From the NCBI RefSeq assembly GCF_021535045.1, contig NZ_CP091056.1, positions 2,170,001-2,234,000 of the forward strand: 64,000 nt of DNA, given 5' to 3'. The notes beneath the pieces are model-generated. The model made no database searches. It worked only from the letters and a program-made list of their open reading frames with translations, and was not told the DNA's origin. Both the position numbers and the translations under genes were made by a program. Numbering within the stretch: position 1 is the first letter of the stretch; every line of letters begins with the position of its first letter. The DNA comes from Ornithinimicrobium sp. INDO-MA30-4 (lineage in GTDB: Bacteria > Actinomycetota > Actinomycetes > Actinomycetales > Dermatophilaceae). Of this stretch, positions 41,119-50,707 are shown in pieces.

Positions 41119-41692
41119 GTGCCACCCGCCGCGTCATCTTTGGACGGGGGCGGTTGGAGCTTGGTCTTGGATTTGTTGCCAGGTCGCATGACATCAACCA
41201 GCAACTCGGGGTCAACTTCACGCCCGTAGCGCATCACGCTGATTTGGCCGGTCGACTCAAAAATGCCGTACTTCACCTCGGCGATGTGCCTGACCCTGCT
41301 TGTCTCAGCGCGCTGGCAACCTCGGCGTGCGTGACGTGCGAGCGCCGCATACCTTCTTTGAGCACGGCCCCGTCCTCGATGATCATCACTGGCGGTGGCG
41401 CGAGAAGCCAGGTGGCGCGGTCACTCGCTCGGGCGATGCCGACGATGACCTCAAGCAGAAGCAAGGTTGCCAGGCCAAGCACACCAGCAGCCAAAACGGG
41501 CGTGTGGCCGAGCACGACTCGACCAGCGATGGCGCCCATCATCAGGGTGACAACCAGGTCAAACGTCGACATGCGAGCCAGCACTCGTGACCCAAAGACC
41601 CTGATCATGATCAGGAACGCCGCATACATGCCGACCGTCGACAACACGACGGTGATCCCCTGAGTGAACGAAATCTCGAGTGGGTGAGTCAT
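41115..41692 (-). CDS. Second DUF421 membrane protein, one frameshift
   Basis: ATG 41692 starts a protein with three membrane segments and the family motif RVLARMSTFDLVVTLMMGA, then PPPVMIIEDGAVLKEGMRRSH at the start of the soluble domain, in separate blocks. Near 41285 one base is lost; the soluble domain continues as AEVKYGIFESTGQISVMRYG and ends in SKDDAAGGT, about 192 residues. Coupled to yrhK. Confidence 0.82.
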
Positions 41693-41835
41693 CTTTTTAG
41701 TATGGTCGCCGCGGCTGCCATTAGGGAGTCGCCACCTGCTAATGGAGCTCGCGGGAAATAATCCGCGCGAACAGTTGTTGACACGTCAAGTACATTGAAG
41801 GATGCAGCTCGTCAATAGTCCAACAGGAGGACACC

Positions 41836-42864
41836 ATGCACATCGGAGTAGACAGTTTCGTCTCGACGGTGACTGACCCAACGACCGAACGCGTGGTGGG
41901 GGCTGAGGAGCGGATCGAACACTTGCTGGAAGAGATTGCGCTCGCTGATTCCTCGGGGTTGTACTCGTTCGGGATCGGTGAACACCACCGCGAGGAGTAT
42001 TACGACTCAGCGCCACCGGTGATCCTTGGCGCTGCCGCAGCACGGACGTCACGGATCCGGCTGGGCAGCGCGGTGACAGTGCTCAGCGCCGCCGATCCGG
42101 TGCGTGTCTTCCAGCAGTTCGCCACTCTCGACCTCATCTCCAAGGGGCGGATTGACCTGGTCGTGGGGCGAGGTTCGTTCACCGAGGCCTTTCCGCTGTT
42201 CGGCCTAAACCTCTCCGACTATGACTCGCTGTTCTCAGAAAAGCTCGATCTGCTGCTGAAGATCCGCGATTCGACTCACGTCACCTGGTCAGGTCAGCAC
42301 CGGCCAGCGCTCACCGGGCAGGGTGTCTACCCGCGCCCGAGTCAGCACCCACTGCCGATCTGGGTCGGTGTTGGTGGCACTCCAGAATCATTCGTTCGGG
42401 CGGGCCTGCTCGGGTTGCCGCTGATGGTCGCCATCATCGGCGGACAGCCAAAGCAATTCGCGCCGCTGATTGATCTCTACCGCCGCGCCGGTGCGCAGGC
42501 AGGGCATGCCCCCGAGTCGCTTCAGGTGGGTCTGCACGTGTTTGGGTTCGTGGGAGGCAGCGTCCAGTCCGCCGCTGACACCATCTATCCGGGGTGGCAT
42601 GAGATGTTCACCAAGGTGTCGCTCGAGCGGGGCTTTGCTGCGCCGACCCGCGGCCAGTTCGATGCCACCAGCGGACCCGACGGCGCATTCTTCATGGGCG
42701 ACCCAGACACCATCGCCACCAAACTGCGGCGAGTGTCTCAGCAGTTGGGCGGAGTTGACCGGGTTTCCATCCAAATGACTAACCCTCGACTCGCACACGC
42801 TGACCTGCTGCGCGGCATCGAACTTCTGGGCACCGAGGTAGCACCCCAGGTCGCTGGTGACTAA
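41836..42864 (+). CDS. LLM-class flavin-dependent oxidoreductase
   Basis: AGGAGGACACC leads to ATG 41836. The 342-residue TIM-barrel protein starts MHIGVDSFVSTVTDP and has SFGIGEHHREEYYDSAPPV, a luciferase-like monooxygenase block, RGSFTEAFPLFGLN and a bulge typical of bacterial luciferase relatives. It uses FMNH2 or F420H2 on an unknown substrate. Complete, with no break. Confidence 0.85.
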   Translation: MHIGVDSFVSTVTDPTTERVVGAEERIEHLLEEIALADSSGLYSFGIGEHHREEYYDSAPPVILGAAAARTSRIRLGSAVTVLSAADPVRVFQQFATLDLISKGRIDLVVGRGSFTEAFPLFGLNLSDYDSLFSEKLDLLLKIRDSTHVTWSGQHRPALTGQGVYPRPSQHPLPIWVGVGGTPESFVRAGLLGLPLMVAIIGGQPKQFAPLIDLYRRAGAQAGHAPESLQVGLHVFGFVGGSVQSAADTIYPGWHEMFTKVSLERGFAAPTRGQFDATSGPDGAFFMGDPDTIATKLRRVSQQLGGVDRVSIQMTNPRLAHADLLRGIELLGTEVAPQVAGD

Positions 42865-42886
42865 GGAGCCGGGGGGCTTGGGTGGC

Positions 42887-43190
42887 TCAGCCGGCCTGAG
42901 CCTCGGCCAAGTCGTTCAACTCATACGCCCTCTTGCCGTCGATGGTTTCGCGGATGATGTCGGCATGTCCGGTATGCCGCGCGACCTCGGCGGTGATGTG
43001 TGCCAGGCACCAACGGGCTTCCCAGCTGATCAGGTCGGCGGGGAACCAGGGCGCTTCGGGCACCGGCACGAGGGTTGACAGGTCAGTCACCTTGTCGAAG
43101 TTTTGGCTGGTGAGAGCCACGTAGCGGTCAAAAGGGCAAGGGTGTCCGCGACTGAAGACGTGTCGGCCAGGAGTTCGTCGAGATCCTTGT
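42887..43190 (-). pseudogene. 5'-truncated DinB/DUF664 protein
   Basis: The C-terminal half of a DUF664 (DinB-like) protein is clear: LISWEARWCLAHITAEVARH and TGHADIIRETIDGKRAYEL. A T lost near 43136 is repaired as DTLALFDRYVALTSQ. The frame fades at about 43190 (LEDKDLDELLAD), leaving about 100 of some 165 residues; the N-terminal four-helix half is absent. On the other side of that point lies another broken gene. Confidence 0.7.
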
Positions 43191-43194
43191 CTTC

Positions 43195-43569
43195 CAGCCG
43201 GCCCGAAGGCCCTCGTCTCTGGTTCGGCGCTCAGCGAGTCAGCGGCCCGGTCCTGGACCGCCTGGTGCGGATGGGTCATGGGTTCCACCCCTTGGTGCGC
43301 CTACCGAGCAGGAGTTGGAAACGCTGCGGTCTGCGCTTGCCCAAGGCGGGCGCAGCATCGATGAGATTGAAATGATTGGGGGGACGCGTGCGACGTTCAG
43401 CAGTGACGACTCATGCGCGGATTTGGGGGCTGCGATGGCGCCAATTGCGGAGCAGTGGCAGCAGGGATACACGACTTTTGCGATCAAGCCCTCGCAATAC
43501 ATCGACGATCCTGCCGACTTGGACACGTTCTTGCGTGACGTCGTGCGGCGAGCCGATGGGCTGGTCTAA
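43195..43569 (+). pseudogene. 5'-truncated LLM-class F420-dependent oxidoreductase
   Basis: The end of a luciferase-like oxidoreductase: EGPRLWFGAQRVSGPVLDRL, then MGHGFHPLGAPTEQELETLRSAL after a C run is repaired, then ADLGAAMAPIAEQWQQGYTT and KPSQYIDDP. The first 150-200 residues are missing. It diverges from the DUF664 remnant, and the two meet within about five bases. The two 5' ends were lost together. Confidence 0.7.
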
Positions 43570-43658
43570 GTAGCCGTGCGCCGCCGGGTGCGCCCGTCAC
43601 CCTTGGCCTGCAGGGTTTCTCTTGACTGAACTTTTGCCCATAAGAGTCTGAGAATCCC

Positions 43659-43715
43659 TTGACAGTCATCTCTTTTTGGGTCACTCTCATGTGAGATCAG
43701 CCTCGCTCATATGAG
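43659..43715 (+). promoter_or_regulatory. Promoter with paired CTCATNTGAG palindromes
   Basis: TTGACA (43659) and CACTCT, 17 bases later, form a plausible promoter. Palindromes CTCATGTGAG (43686-43695) and CTCATATGAG (43706-43715) are 20 bases apart, centre to centre, and overlap the start of transcription, which suits a dimeric repressor bound on one DNA face. About 100 bases before the solute-binding protein gene. Confidence 0.5.
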
Positions 43716-43811
43716 CACACGCTGGTCATGGACAGGAGCGGGGATTGGGGGGGGCCGGGGTGCCGCTCTCGTTGGGCACGAGATGCCGATCAAAGACGAT
43801 AAGGAATCCAG

Positions 43812-45113
43812 ATGCCAAGAAGCACGCGGCCCTACATTGTGGGTGCAGTGACCGTCGCCGGGGCGAGCATGCTGGCGACCACCGCTACGGTGGCCCAGTC
43901 CTCAAACGAAGAAACGACGCTGACCATTGCCACTGTCGACAACCGCGAAATGGTGCGTATGCAGGAGCTTGCTTCTGTCTACGAAGAGGCGAACCCCGGC
44001 GTCACCGTCGAGTTTGAGACTCTCGGAGAAAGCACCCTTCGCCAACGAGTCATCACCGACATCGCCACTGATGGTGGCGGCTATGACATCGTCACCATTG
44101 GCACCTACGAGGTCCCGATCTGGGGTGAGCGCGAGTGGCTGCTGCCCTTGGATGACATGCCAGCGGACTACAACGCCGAGGACTTGCTGCCCGCCATCAG
44201 CGAGGCGCTCTCCTACGAAGGCACGCAGTACGCTTCGCCGTTCTACGGTGAGTCGACCTTCACCATGTACCGCACCGACCTCTTCGACGAGGCCGGCCTG
44301 CAGATGCCCGAACAGCCCACCTGGGAATTCATCATGGAAGCTGCCGAGCAACTCGACAGCGAAGACGTCAACGGGGTCTGCCTGCGAGGCGCTCCCGGTT
44401 GGGGTGAAAACGTCGCGTTGATCACCGCGATGGCCAACTCCTACGGCGCCCGGTGGTTCGACGACGCATACGCCCCTGCAGCTCAACAGCGCGGATTGGC
44501 GCAATGCGCTGGGCGACTACACCTCGATGCTGCAGGCCTTCGGCCCCGACAATGCTTCGAGCTTGGCTACAACGGCAACCTGGAGCTGTTCCAAGAAGGC
44601 AGCTGTGCCATCTGGGTTGACGCTACGGTCGCTGGCTCGGCCCTCACGGACGAGGATGAGTCCCGCGTAGCCAACGAAGTCGGCTTTGCGCTCGCCCCCG
44701 GCACCGGCCTGGAGGTCAACAGCAACTGGCTATGGGCCTGGTCGCTGGCCGTTCCCGAGAGCACGGATGCACCTGAGGCAGCAAAGGACTTTGTCGCCTG
44801 GGCCACCTCGCAGGAGTACACCGAGCTCGTCGCCGCGGAAGACGGTTGGGCCAACGTTCCTCCTGGCACGCGTACCTCGCTGTACGAGACGCAGGAGTAT
44901 ACGGATGCGGCGCCGTTCGCCGAGTTGGCACTGGAGTCTATTGAGTCGGCCGACCCCAACAACCCCACGGTCGAGCCAGTTCCCTACACCGGCATTCAGT
45001 ACGTCGCGATCCCATCCTTCCCCAGCATTGGCACCGCAGTGGGCAACCGCTTCGCGCTAGCTGTCGAAGGTGAGATCACCGTCGAGGAAGCCCTGAAAAC
45101 GCTCAATGGGTGA
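43812..45113 (+). CDS. ABC sugar/polyol-type solute-binding protein with an internal out-of-frame segment
   Basis: A signal peptide (IVGAVTVAGASMLATTATVA) leads to a family 1 extracellular solute-binding protein: TTLTIATVDNREMVRMQ, GGYDIVTIGTYEVPIWGERE (blocks), and TWEFIMEAAEQLDSEDVNGV. At about residues 224-256 the reading is nonsense, because a one-base insertion near 44478 and a deletion near 44566 cancel. In the right frame that part reads LNSADWRNALGDYTSMLQAF. Repaired 433-residue protein is whole. No ABC permease or ATPase gene follows. Confidence 0.85.
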   Translation: MPRSTRPYIVGAVTVAGASMLATTATVAQSSNEETTLTIATVDNREMVRMQELASVYEEANPGVTVEFETLGESTLRQRVITDIATDGGGYDIVTIGTYEVPIWGEREWLLPLDDMPADYNAEDLLPAISEALSYEGTQYASPFYGESTFTMYRTDLFDEAGLQMPEQPTWEFIMEAAEQLDSEDVNGVCLRGAPGWGENVALITAMANSYGARWFDDAYAPAAQQRGLAQCAGRLHLDAAGLRPRQCFELGYNGNLELFQEGSCAIWVDATVAGSALTDEDESRVANEVGFALAPGTGLEVNSNWLWAWSLAVPESTDAPEAAKDFVAWATSQEYTELVAAEDGWANVPPGTRTSLYETQEYTDAAPFAELALESIESADPNNPTVEPVPYTGIQYVAIPSFPSIGTAVGNRFALAVEGEITVEEALKTLNG

Positions 45114-45212
45114 CCGGCACCGTCATCCAACAGTCGCTAACGGCCGACGAGTGAACCCCGTCATGACTTCACATTCACGGGCCCTGGGTGGGCACCACGC
45201 AGGGAGGCGCGC

Positions 45213-46998
45213 ATGAGCACGACTGGATGTGATCCAAACGCAAAGCTGGAGGACCTCGACGACGAGCAACTGCCAGTCGCGCCCACCGACGCACCGGCTT
45301 TGGCCACTTCTTCGGTCTGTATGCAGCGGAGCACGTAGCGGCTACTGAGTTCGTCATTGGTGCGACGTTCGTCGGCCTGGGTGCCGGGATCTGGGACATC
45401 CTGATTGGTCTGATTATCGGTAACACCCTGGCTGTGCTGAGTTTTCGCTTCATCACTGCTCCCATCGTCACCAGCACCCGGTTGAGCCTGTTTGCTTACC
45501 TGGAACGCATTGGCGGCGACCTGCTCTCAGGCTGTACAACGGCGCCAACGTGTTGATCTTCATCTCCATCTCGGCCGCAATGATTGCCGTGTCGGCTACT
45601 GCTGTGCGAGTGGTCTCCAACATTCCGCCGCAGGTCGAGGCCTACCCAACCAGCCCATACTTTGTCTTCATTGCGCTTGCAGTGGGCGCGATTGTGGTGC
45701 TGGTTGCCGCTTTCGGCTTTGAGGCGTTGAGTGAATTTGCTGGTATTTGCGCACCTTGGCTGATGGTGATGTTCACCGTTGGTGGCATGGTCCTCATCCC
45801 CGCGCTGACCGAATCGGTCACCGGCTACACAACACTGACCGGATTTAACGACTTCATCGCGATCGCTGGCGAGAGCGTCTTCACTGGCACCAACGCTGCT
45901 GGTGAGCCGGGCATTGGTTTGTGGGAGGTTATCGGGTTCGCTTGGGCAGCCAACACCTTCGCGCACTTCGGTCTGATCGACATGGCTCTGCTGCGCTTCG
46001 CGAAGACGCCCAACGCCGCGTATGCAACCAGCGCTGGCATGATGTTTGGTCACTACATTGCTTGGATCTCGGCTGGCCTCATGGGCGCAGCAACCGCAGC
46101 CGTGATGCAGGTCAGCATCTTGGAGGCGGAGCCCGGTGACGTGGCTTTCTATGCACTTGGTGCTTCCGGGTTCGTGATTGTGATCGTCGCGGGTTGGACC
46201 ACTGCGAACTCCAACCTTTACCGGGCGGGTCTGGCAGCCCAAGCACTCTTGCCCAACAGCCCTCGCTGGCGGGTGACCATCCAGGTTGGCCTCGTGGCTA
46301 TCGTCGCCGCCTGCTTCCCGTTCATCTACAAGAGCATCCTGCCGCTGTTGACCTACGCAGGTTTGATCTTGGTGGCACTGGGTGGCATTGCCTACGCCGA
46401 GCACAAACTCTTCGCGAAGTACGGCCTGTCCGAATACTGGATGAGCTACAAGGGTCTGAAAAACAACATGCCAGCCGTCATCACCTGGGGCGTTTGCTTG
46501 GTCTTTGGTTTCGGCTTGAACTTCCTCAACATCATCCCGTTCTACTACCTCTTTGTGCCGACATGGTTCTTGGCTGTGGGTCTCTACATGTTCCTGGCCA
46601 AACAGGCCGGTGCGGGTGAAGACTTCACCGAGCAAAAAGCGGCCGAGGCCGCCTACAACAAGCGAGTTGTGGAGTTCCAGGCGGAGCAGGCTCGGCTGGG
46701 CGGATTCTCTGAGGTCAAGGACACAACAACGCTAACCAAGATCATCAAGGCCATTTGGATCGTTGTTGGTCTGGTTGTCCCGGCCGTGCTGGCTTGGCGG
46801 GTCATGTTCGATAGCCCCGACCTGTACACCTACTTTGTGAACCGCGAGTTGTTCTACGACCTCACCATTTGGTGCACCGTGATCTACTTCGTGTTCGCCT
46901 ACTGGGACCTACAGCGACACAAGTCCATCAACAAGGTTGCTTCGGCTAAGGCCCGCGCGAGCTTGGAGAAGGAAGAAGAGCTGGCTGAGAGTAAGTAG
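45213..46998 (+). CDS. NCS1-family nucleobase:cation symporter-like permease, two frameshifts
   Basis: AGGGAGG precedes ATG 45213. The cytosolic N-terminus (KLEDLDDEQLPVAPTDAPAL) leads to a G lost near 45297 and a C lost near 45530; the protein then follows with GIWDILIGLIIGNTLAVLSF and YGANV-like blocks, GVGMV-type helices, FAWAANTFAHFGLIDMALLR and GWTTANSNLYRAGLAAQ, typical of purine/cytosine permeases. Twelve membrane segments, about 595 residues. Cation-coupled uptake of a base or related ring is likely. Confidence 0.8.
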
Positions 46999-47009
46999 TC
47001 TGCGCTTAA

Positions 47010-47047
47010 GCAGAGGGGTCGGGCCTGCGGGCACCGGCCCCTTCTGC
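47010..47047 (+). terminator. Terminator after the NCS1 gene
   Basis: GCAGAGGGG pairs with CCCC-T-TCTGC across a GC-rich loop, about 10 bases after the stop, followed by GTGTTTG. Confidence 0.55.
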
Positions 47048-47097
47048 GTGTTTGCGGTTGCTGTGTCACAGTGAAAGCCCCTGAGCGAAAGGTCACC

Positions 47098-48795
47098 ATG
47101 ACCATCCAGACCGCGGTAAACCTCGATGCTACTGTGGCAACCGTCAACGCTGCACAGCGTGATTGGGCGGCGATGCCCGTTGCTCAGCGGCGCAAAATGC
47201 TTCTTGAGGTCGGTGCCTTGTGCGCCGATAACGCTCAGCGCTGGGTCAATATCGCGGCCGAGATTAAGGGCTTGCCAGCTAGCTCGCCACTGGTCGGGGA
47301 AGAGTGGAGCAGCGGCCCGTATGCCGTGCAGACCTATGTCGAGGCGCTCGCGGAAACTCTCAGTCGCCTCGACGGCGACGAAGTCCTGCGTGGGTATGCA
47401 GTTAAGCCGGCCCCCGGCGGACGCCAGTCGGTCTCGGTGTTGCCGCATTCGGTCTTTGACCGGCTGCTCTTCAGCGGTTTTGCCGCGCACGTGTGGACTC
47501 GACCTGGGGTGACCGAAGTCCAGTTGCGCGAACGTGCCGGGCTGACGCAACTTGACCCCTCGCATACCGGCGGAGTGTCGGTGGTGTTGGGGGCAGGCAA
47601 CATCTTCGCGATCGCCCCGCTGGATGTGTTGTACGAGTTGTTCGCACACAACCGCACGGTCATTTTGAAGTTGAACCCGATCACGGATGACCTGCTTTCG
47701 GTCTATCAGGACATCTTTGAGCCCTTCCTTGCCGCCGGGTTGGTGGCGATCGTGACGGGTGGGGCCGATGTCGGTAGCGCGCTGACTAGCCACCCGGATA
47801 TCACCTCGGTGCACATGACCGGCAGTGAACAGACGTTCAACGCGATCGTCTGGGGGTCCGGCGCCGAAGGTGAAGCCAACCGCAGGCTCGGTGAGCGCCA
47901 AGTGGATAAGCCGGTGACGGCTGAACTGGGTGGAGTTTCACCGGTCATCGTGGTGCCGGGGCAATGGTCCAAGGCCGACCTGAAGTTCCAGGCTAATCAT
48001 GTGGCGACGATGCGACTGCACAACGGTGGCTTCAACTGCATTGCTGGTCAGGTCGTCATTGTGAGCTCCGATTGGGCGCAGAAGGATGAGTTTTTGGCAG
48101 AAGTGCGGACGGCGCTTGCTGATGCGCCCAAGCGGCCCGGCTGGTATCCGGGCAGCGATGGCCGGGTGTCGGATGCATGCACGACCTATGACCAGGCCGA
48201 GGCTGTCGCTGGCCAGCGGACCTTGGTGACTGGCCTATCGCTGGACGATGTCGAGCCTGCCTTGAGCACGGAGTATTTCGCGCCGGTGTTGGGTGTCGCC
48301 GAGATTGAGGGTGAGGGCGAGGTGTTCTTGGCGCATGCGATCGATGCCAGCAATGAGCACCTGCATGGCACGTTGGGCGCCAACATCATCATGGACCCGA
48401 AGACCAAGAAGGCGATTGGGCCGTCGCTGGAAGCGCTCGTTGCTCGGCTGCGCTACGGCACGATCGGCGTCAACGCGTGGACGGCCCTGGGCTTCTTGTC
48501 ACCGCGTGCGACCTGGGGAGCTTTCCCCGGGCATACCCCTGAAGATGTGCAGAGCGGGATCGGTGTCGTGCACAACGCGTTGTTGCTCGATGACGTTGAG
48601 CGGACCGTTGTCTCTGGCCCGTTCCGGCCATTGCCGCGCTCGCTGATGGGCGGCGAACTGTCGATCTCGCCCAAACCGCCGTGGTTTGTGAACAACACGA
48701 CGGCTGCGACGACGGCTCGACGGCTGACGGCATTTGCTGCCAAGCCGCAATGGCGCAAATTCCCGGCGATCTTTGCGAGTGCATTGCGGGGTTAA
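47098..48795 (+). CDS. Aldehyde dehydrogenase-superfamily protein
   Basis: GAAAGGT precedes ATG 47098 (an earlier frame start exists). The 565-residue frame is intact. The nucleotide-binding part has GGVSVVLGAGNIFAIAPLDV and VHMTGSEQTF; the catalytic part has the general-base Glu in ELGGVSPVIVV and the nucleophile Cys in NGGFNCIAGQ. The C-terminal third (LSPRATWGAFPGHTPEDVQS) is longer than in usual ALDHs. Substrate unknown. It may belong with the upstream permease. Confidence 0.85.
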   Translation: MTIQTAVNLDATVATVNAAQRDWAAMPVAQRRKMLLEVGALCADNAQRWVNIAAEIKGLPASSPLVGEEWSSGPYAVQTYVEALAETLSRLDGDEVLRGYAVKPAPGGRQSVSVLPHSVFDRLLFSGFAAHVWTRPGVTEVQLRERAGLTQLDPSHTGGVSVVLGAGNIFAIAPLDVLYELFAHNRTVILKLNPITDDLLSVYQDIFEPFLAAGLVAIVTGGADVGSALTSHPDITSVHMTGSEQTFNAIVWGSGAEGEANRRLGERQVDKPVTAELGGVSPVIVVPGQWSKADLKFQANHVATMRLHNGGFNCIAGQVVIVSSDWAQKDEFLAEVRTALADAPKRPGWYPGSDGRVSDACTTYDQAEAVAGQRTLVTGLSLDDVEPALSTEYFAPVLGVAEIEGEGEVFLAHAIDASNEHLHGTLGANIIMDPKTKKAIGPSLEALVARLRYGTIGVNAWTALGFLSPRATWGAFPGHTPEDVQSGIGVVHNALLLDDVERTVVSGPFRPLPRSLMGGELSISPKPPWFVNNTTAATTARRLTAFAAKPQWRKFPAIFASALRG

Positions 48796-48859
48796 TGATT
48801 GATCGCCTGATGGGTGGCGATTGGCGGCTGGTGCGGCTCGCGTCCTCTACCGTTGGGGC

Positions 48860-49648
48860 GTGAGCCAATCAGTCGAGATCCATAGCCGCGTTGTTGGACA
48901 AGGGGGCCGCAAGGTTGTCTTTCTGCATGGGCTGATGGGGCAGGGCAAAAACTTCACGACGATTGCTAAGGCCTTGGAGCTTGACTACAGCTCCTTGCTC
49001 GTTGACCTCCCCAATCACGGGCGATCTGGGTGGACCGACGACTTTGGCTATGTCGAGATGGCTGAACTGGTTGCGGCTGATTTGGCGGCGGATTTCGCTA
49101 GCGATGGGCCGATTGACCTGGTGGGTCACTCACTCGGCGGCAAGGTCGCGATGGTGTTGGCGCTGCGGCATCCCGAGTTGATCCGTCGATTGGTCATTGT
49201 TGATATCGCGCCTGCTGCGAGCAATGGCGTCGACGACTTCGTGCACCTGCTGGGGAGTCTGAGCGCGCTCGACCTCGCCGCGCTGACCAGTCGGGGTGAG
49301 GCTGATGAGCAACTGGCTGAGGACATACCCAAGGCCAGCGTGCGGGGCTTCCTGCTGCAAAACCTGCAGCGAGGAGCCGATGGGTGGCAATGGCGGCCAA
49401 ACCTCGACCTGCTGCGCAACAGCCTGTCCGAGATTGGTGGCTTCCCTGAGATAGGTGCCACCAACGATGGGCCAGTGTTGTGGCTGGCGGGCGGCGATTC
49501 GCCCTACATCAAGCCTGAGCACACCCCGGCGATGCGAGCGCTGTTCCCCTCAACCGTGAAGGCCACGATCAAGGGTGCAGGTCACTGGGTGCACTCGGAG
49601 CAGCCCGAGGCTTTTGTTAACGCGCTGCGCACCTTCCTCAAGGACTAG
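48860..49648 (+). CDS. Alpha/beta hydrolase
   Basis: GTG 48860 gives a 262-residue product. The oxyanion stretch VVFLHGLMGQGKNFTT, the nucleophile elbow LVGHSLGGK and the final His GAGHWVHSEQP are present; the acid is likely the Asp in GGDSPYI. It resembles YbfF/lipase-type esterases with the sequence LPNHGRS. Complete. Confidence 0.88.
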   Translation: MSQSVEIHSRVVGQGGRKVVFLHGLMGQGKNFTTIAKALELDYSSLLVDLPNHGRSGWTDDFGYVEMAELVAADLAADFASDGPIDLVGHSLGGKVAMVLALRHPELIRRLVIVDIAPAASNGVDDFVHLLGSLSALDLAALTSRGEADEQLAEDIPKASVRGFLLQNLQRGADGWQWRPNLDLLRNSLSEIGGFPEIGATNDGPVLWLAGGDSPYIKPEHTPAMRALFPSTVKATIKGAGHWVHSEQPEAFVNALRTFLKD

Positions 49649-49668
49649 CGCGCCTGGTGTTTCCTAGC

Positions 49669-49713
49669 GGAGCGATTTGAGCGAGAACCGGCTGATTTCG
49701 CTCAAATCGCTCC
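49669..49713. terminator. Hairpin shared by convergent genes
   Basis: A 15-base arm (49669-49683) is the exact reverse complement of 49699-49713, with a 15-base loop. The right arm contains the stop codon of the convergent DUF559 gene. Confidence 0.75.
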
Positions 49714-50601
49714 TCCAGGGCGCAACCGCGTCGACAGTATTCGTCTCACACGGTCTCGACACCACTGCGGGCGGCCGGTGATGTCGGCATACGTGAAACG
49801 GATGGTGAGGACCCCAAGGGTCGCGAGGTCGGCATCTCGGTGACGTCACGCTGCCGCGCAACATCTCCAGAGTGGTATGCCTGCCCGTCTAACTCAATCG
49901 CCAATCGCGCCTGTTCGTGCCACATGTCGAGGACATAACGCCGCCCATCAACACGCGCATTCACCTGCCGCTTGAACTCAGCAAACTCTGGACCAGTGAA
50001 GACCTGGGTGGTCGCGATCCACTCAAATAGCTCTCGACGCCTCCTTCAAGGTGTGTCAATAAACGCTGCAGATCGCGACGGCCCTGGACGCGTGGATAGC
50101 GTTCTGCCGCGTTGGCGATCGCGGACACTCGCACCATTCTGCGGCGGACGGCATCAATGACGACACCCTCGCGCCCCGGCTGCCAAGCTTGCACCAGGGC
50201 ATGATCGGCGCGGGCCACGAACATGTCATCAGCCCAACTGCGAGGCACCTGAACGTTGCGTCGGTACAGCTTTAGCCAGGGGGAGTCTTCAGCCGACTTC
50301 CGGTGGGCACGATTCCGGTCACTTGGGGTGGGTCTCGGTCAAGCAAAGTGAGTAGTCGGAGCGAAGTGGTGCCGCCGAGAATGCCACGCTCGTCTAGCCA
50401 CAGCGAAGCTGCCAAAGCGCGGCAGCTAAAACCGTGGGTAGGGGCGACGCCGAAGACGGCTGGCAGCATTGGGACAAGCGGGCCCTGTTCGAGAGCATCG
50501 CGCAGGGCATGTCCGCCGAATCGCCGCTCGAGCTGGCGCCTTGTGAATGCCTGGCCAGGGGAGACGTATGCCTCCAGTCGGGACAGGGCGGTGGGTGGCA
50601 C
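49702..50601 (-). CDS. AbiEi-like wHTH plus DUF559 endonuclease-like protein, two or three frameshifts
   Basis: The N-terminal part (AFTRRQLERRFGGHALRDAL, LVPMLPAVFGVA, GGTTSLRLLTLLDRDPP) resembles the winged-helix AbiEi antitoxin domain. The middle has DHALVQAWQPGREGVVIDAV. The C-terminal part, RRYVLDMWHEQARLAIELDG, then ATLGVLTIRFTYADI, is the DUF559/Vsr-like nuclease fold with conserved E, D and Gly. About 300 residues after repair of breaks near 50275, 49995 and 49840. Start GTG 50601 is approximate. The type IV toxin-antitoxin link is by fold only. Confidence 0.7.
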
Positions 50602-50707
50602 AAAAACAGTGTGTCGCGATTCGTGCTGGTTGCGCTGGGGGCGACTTGTTGCCTGTGGACAGGGAAGGTTGCGACTGTTGGCGAGTGGGGATGGCTCCCG
50701 GTTCGAG

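Noticed and set aside
45496-46635. A 379-codon open frame on the minus strand
   Set aside because: It lies fully inside the NCS1 permease gene on the other strand; its His/Gln-rich composition has no domain signal, and it is a typical antisense shadow of GC-rich coding sequence.
46909-47901. A 330-codon minus-strand frame
   Set aside because: Antisense to the intact aldehyde dehydrogenase gene, no domain signal, and would cross the terminator at 47010.
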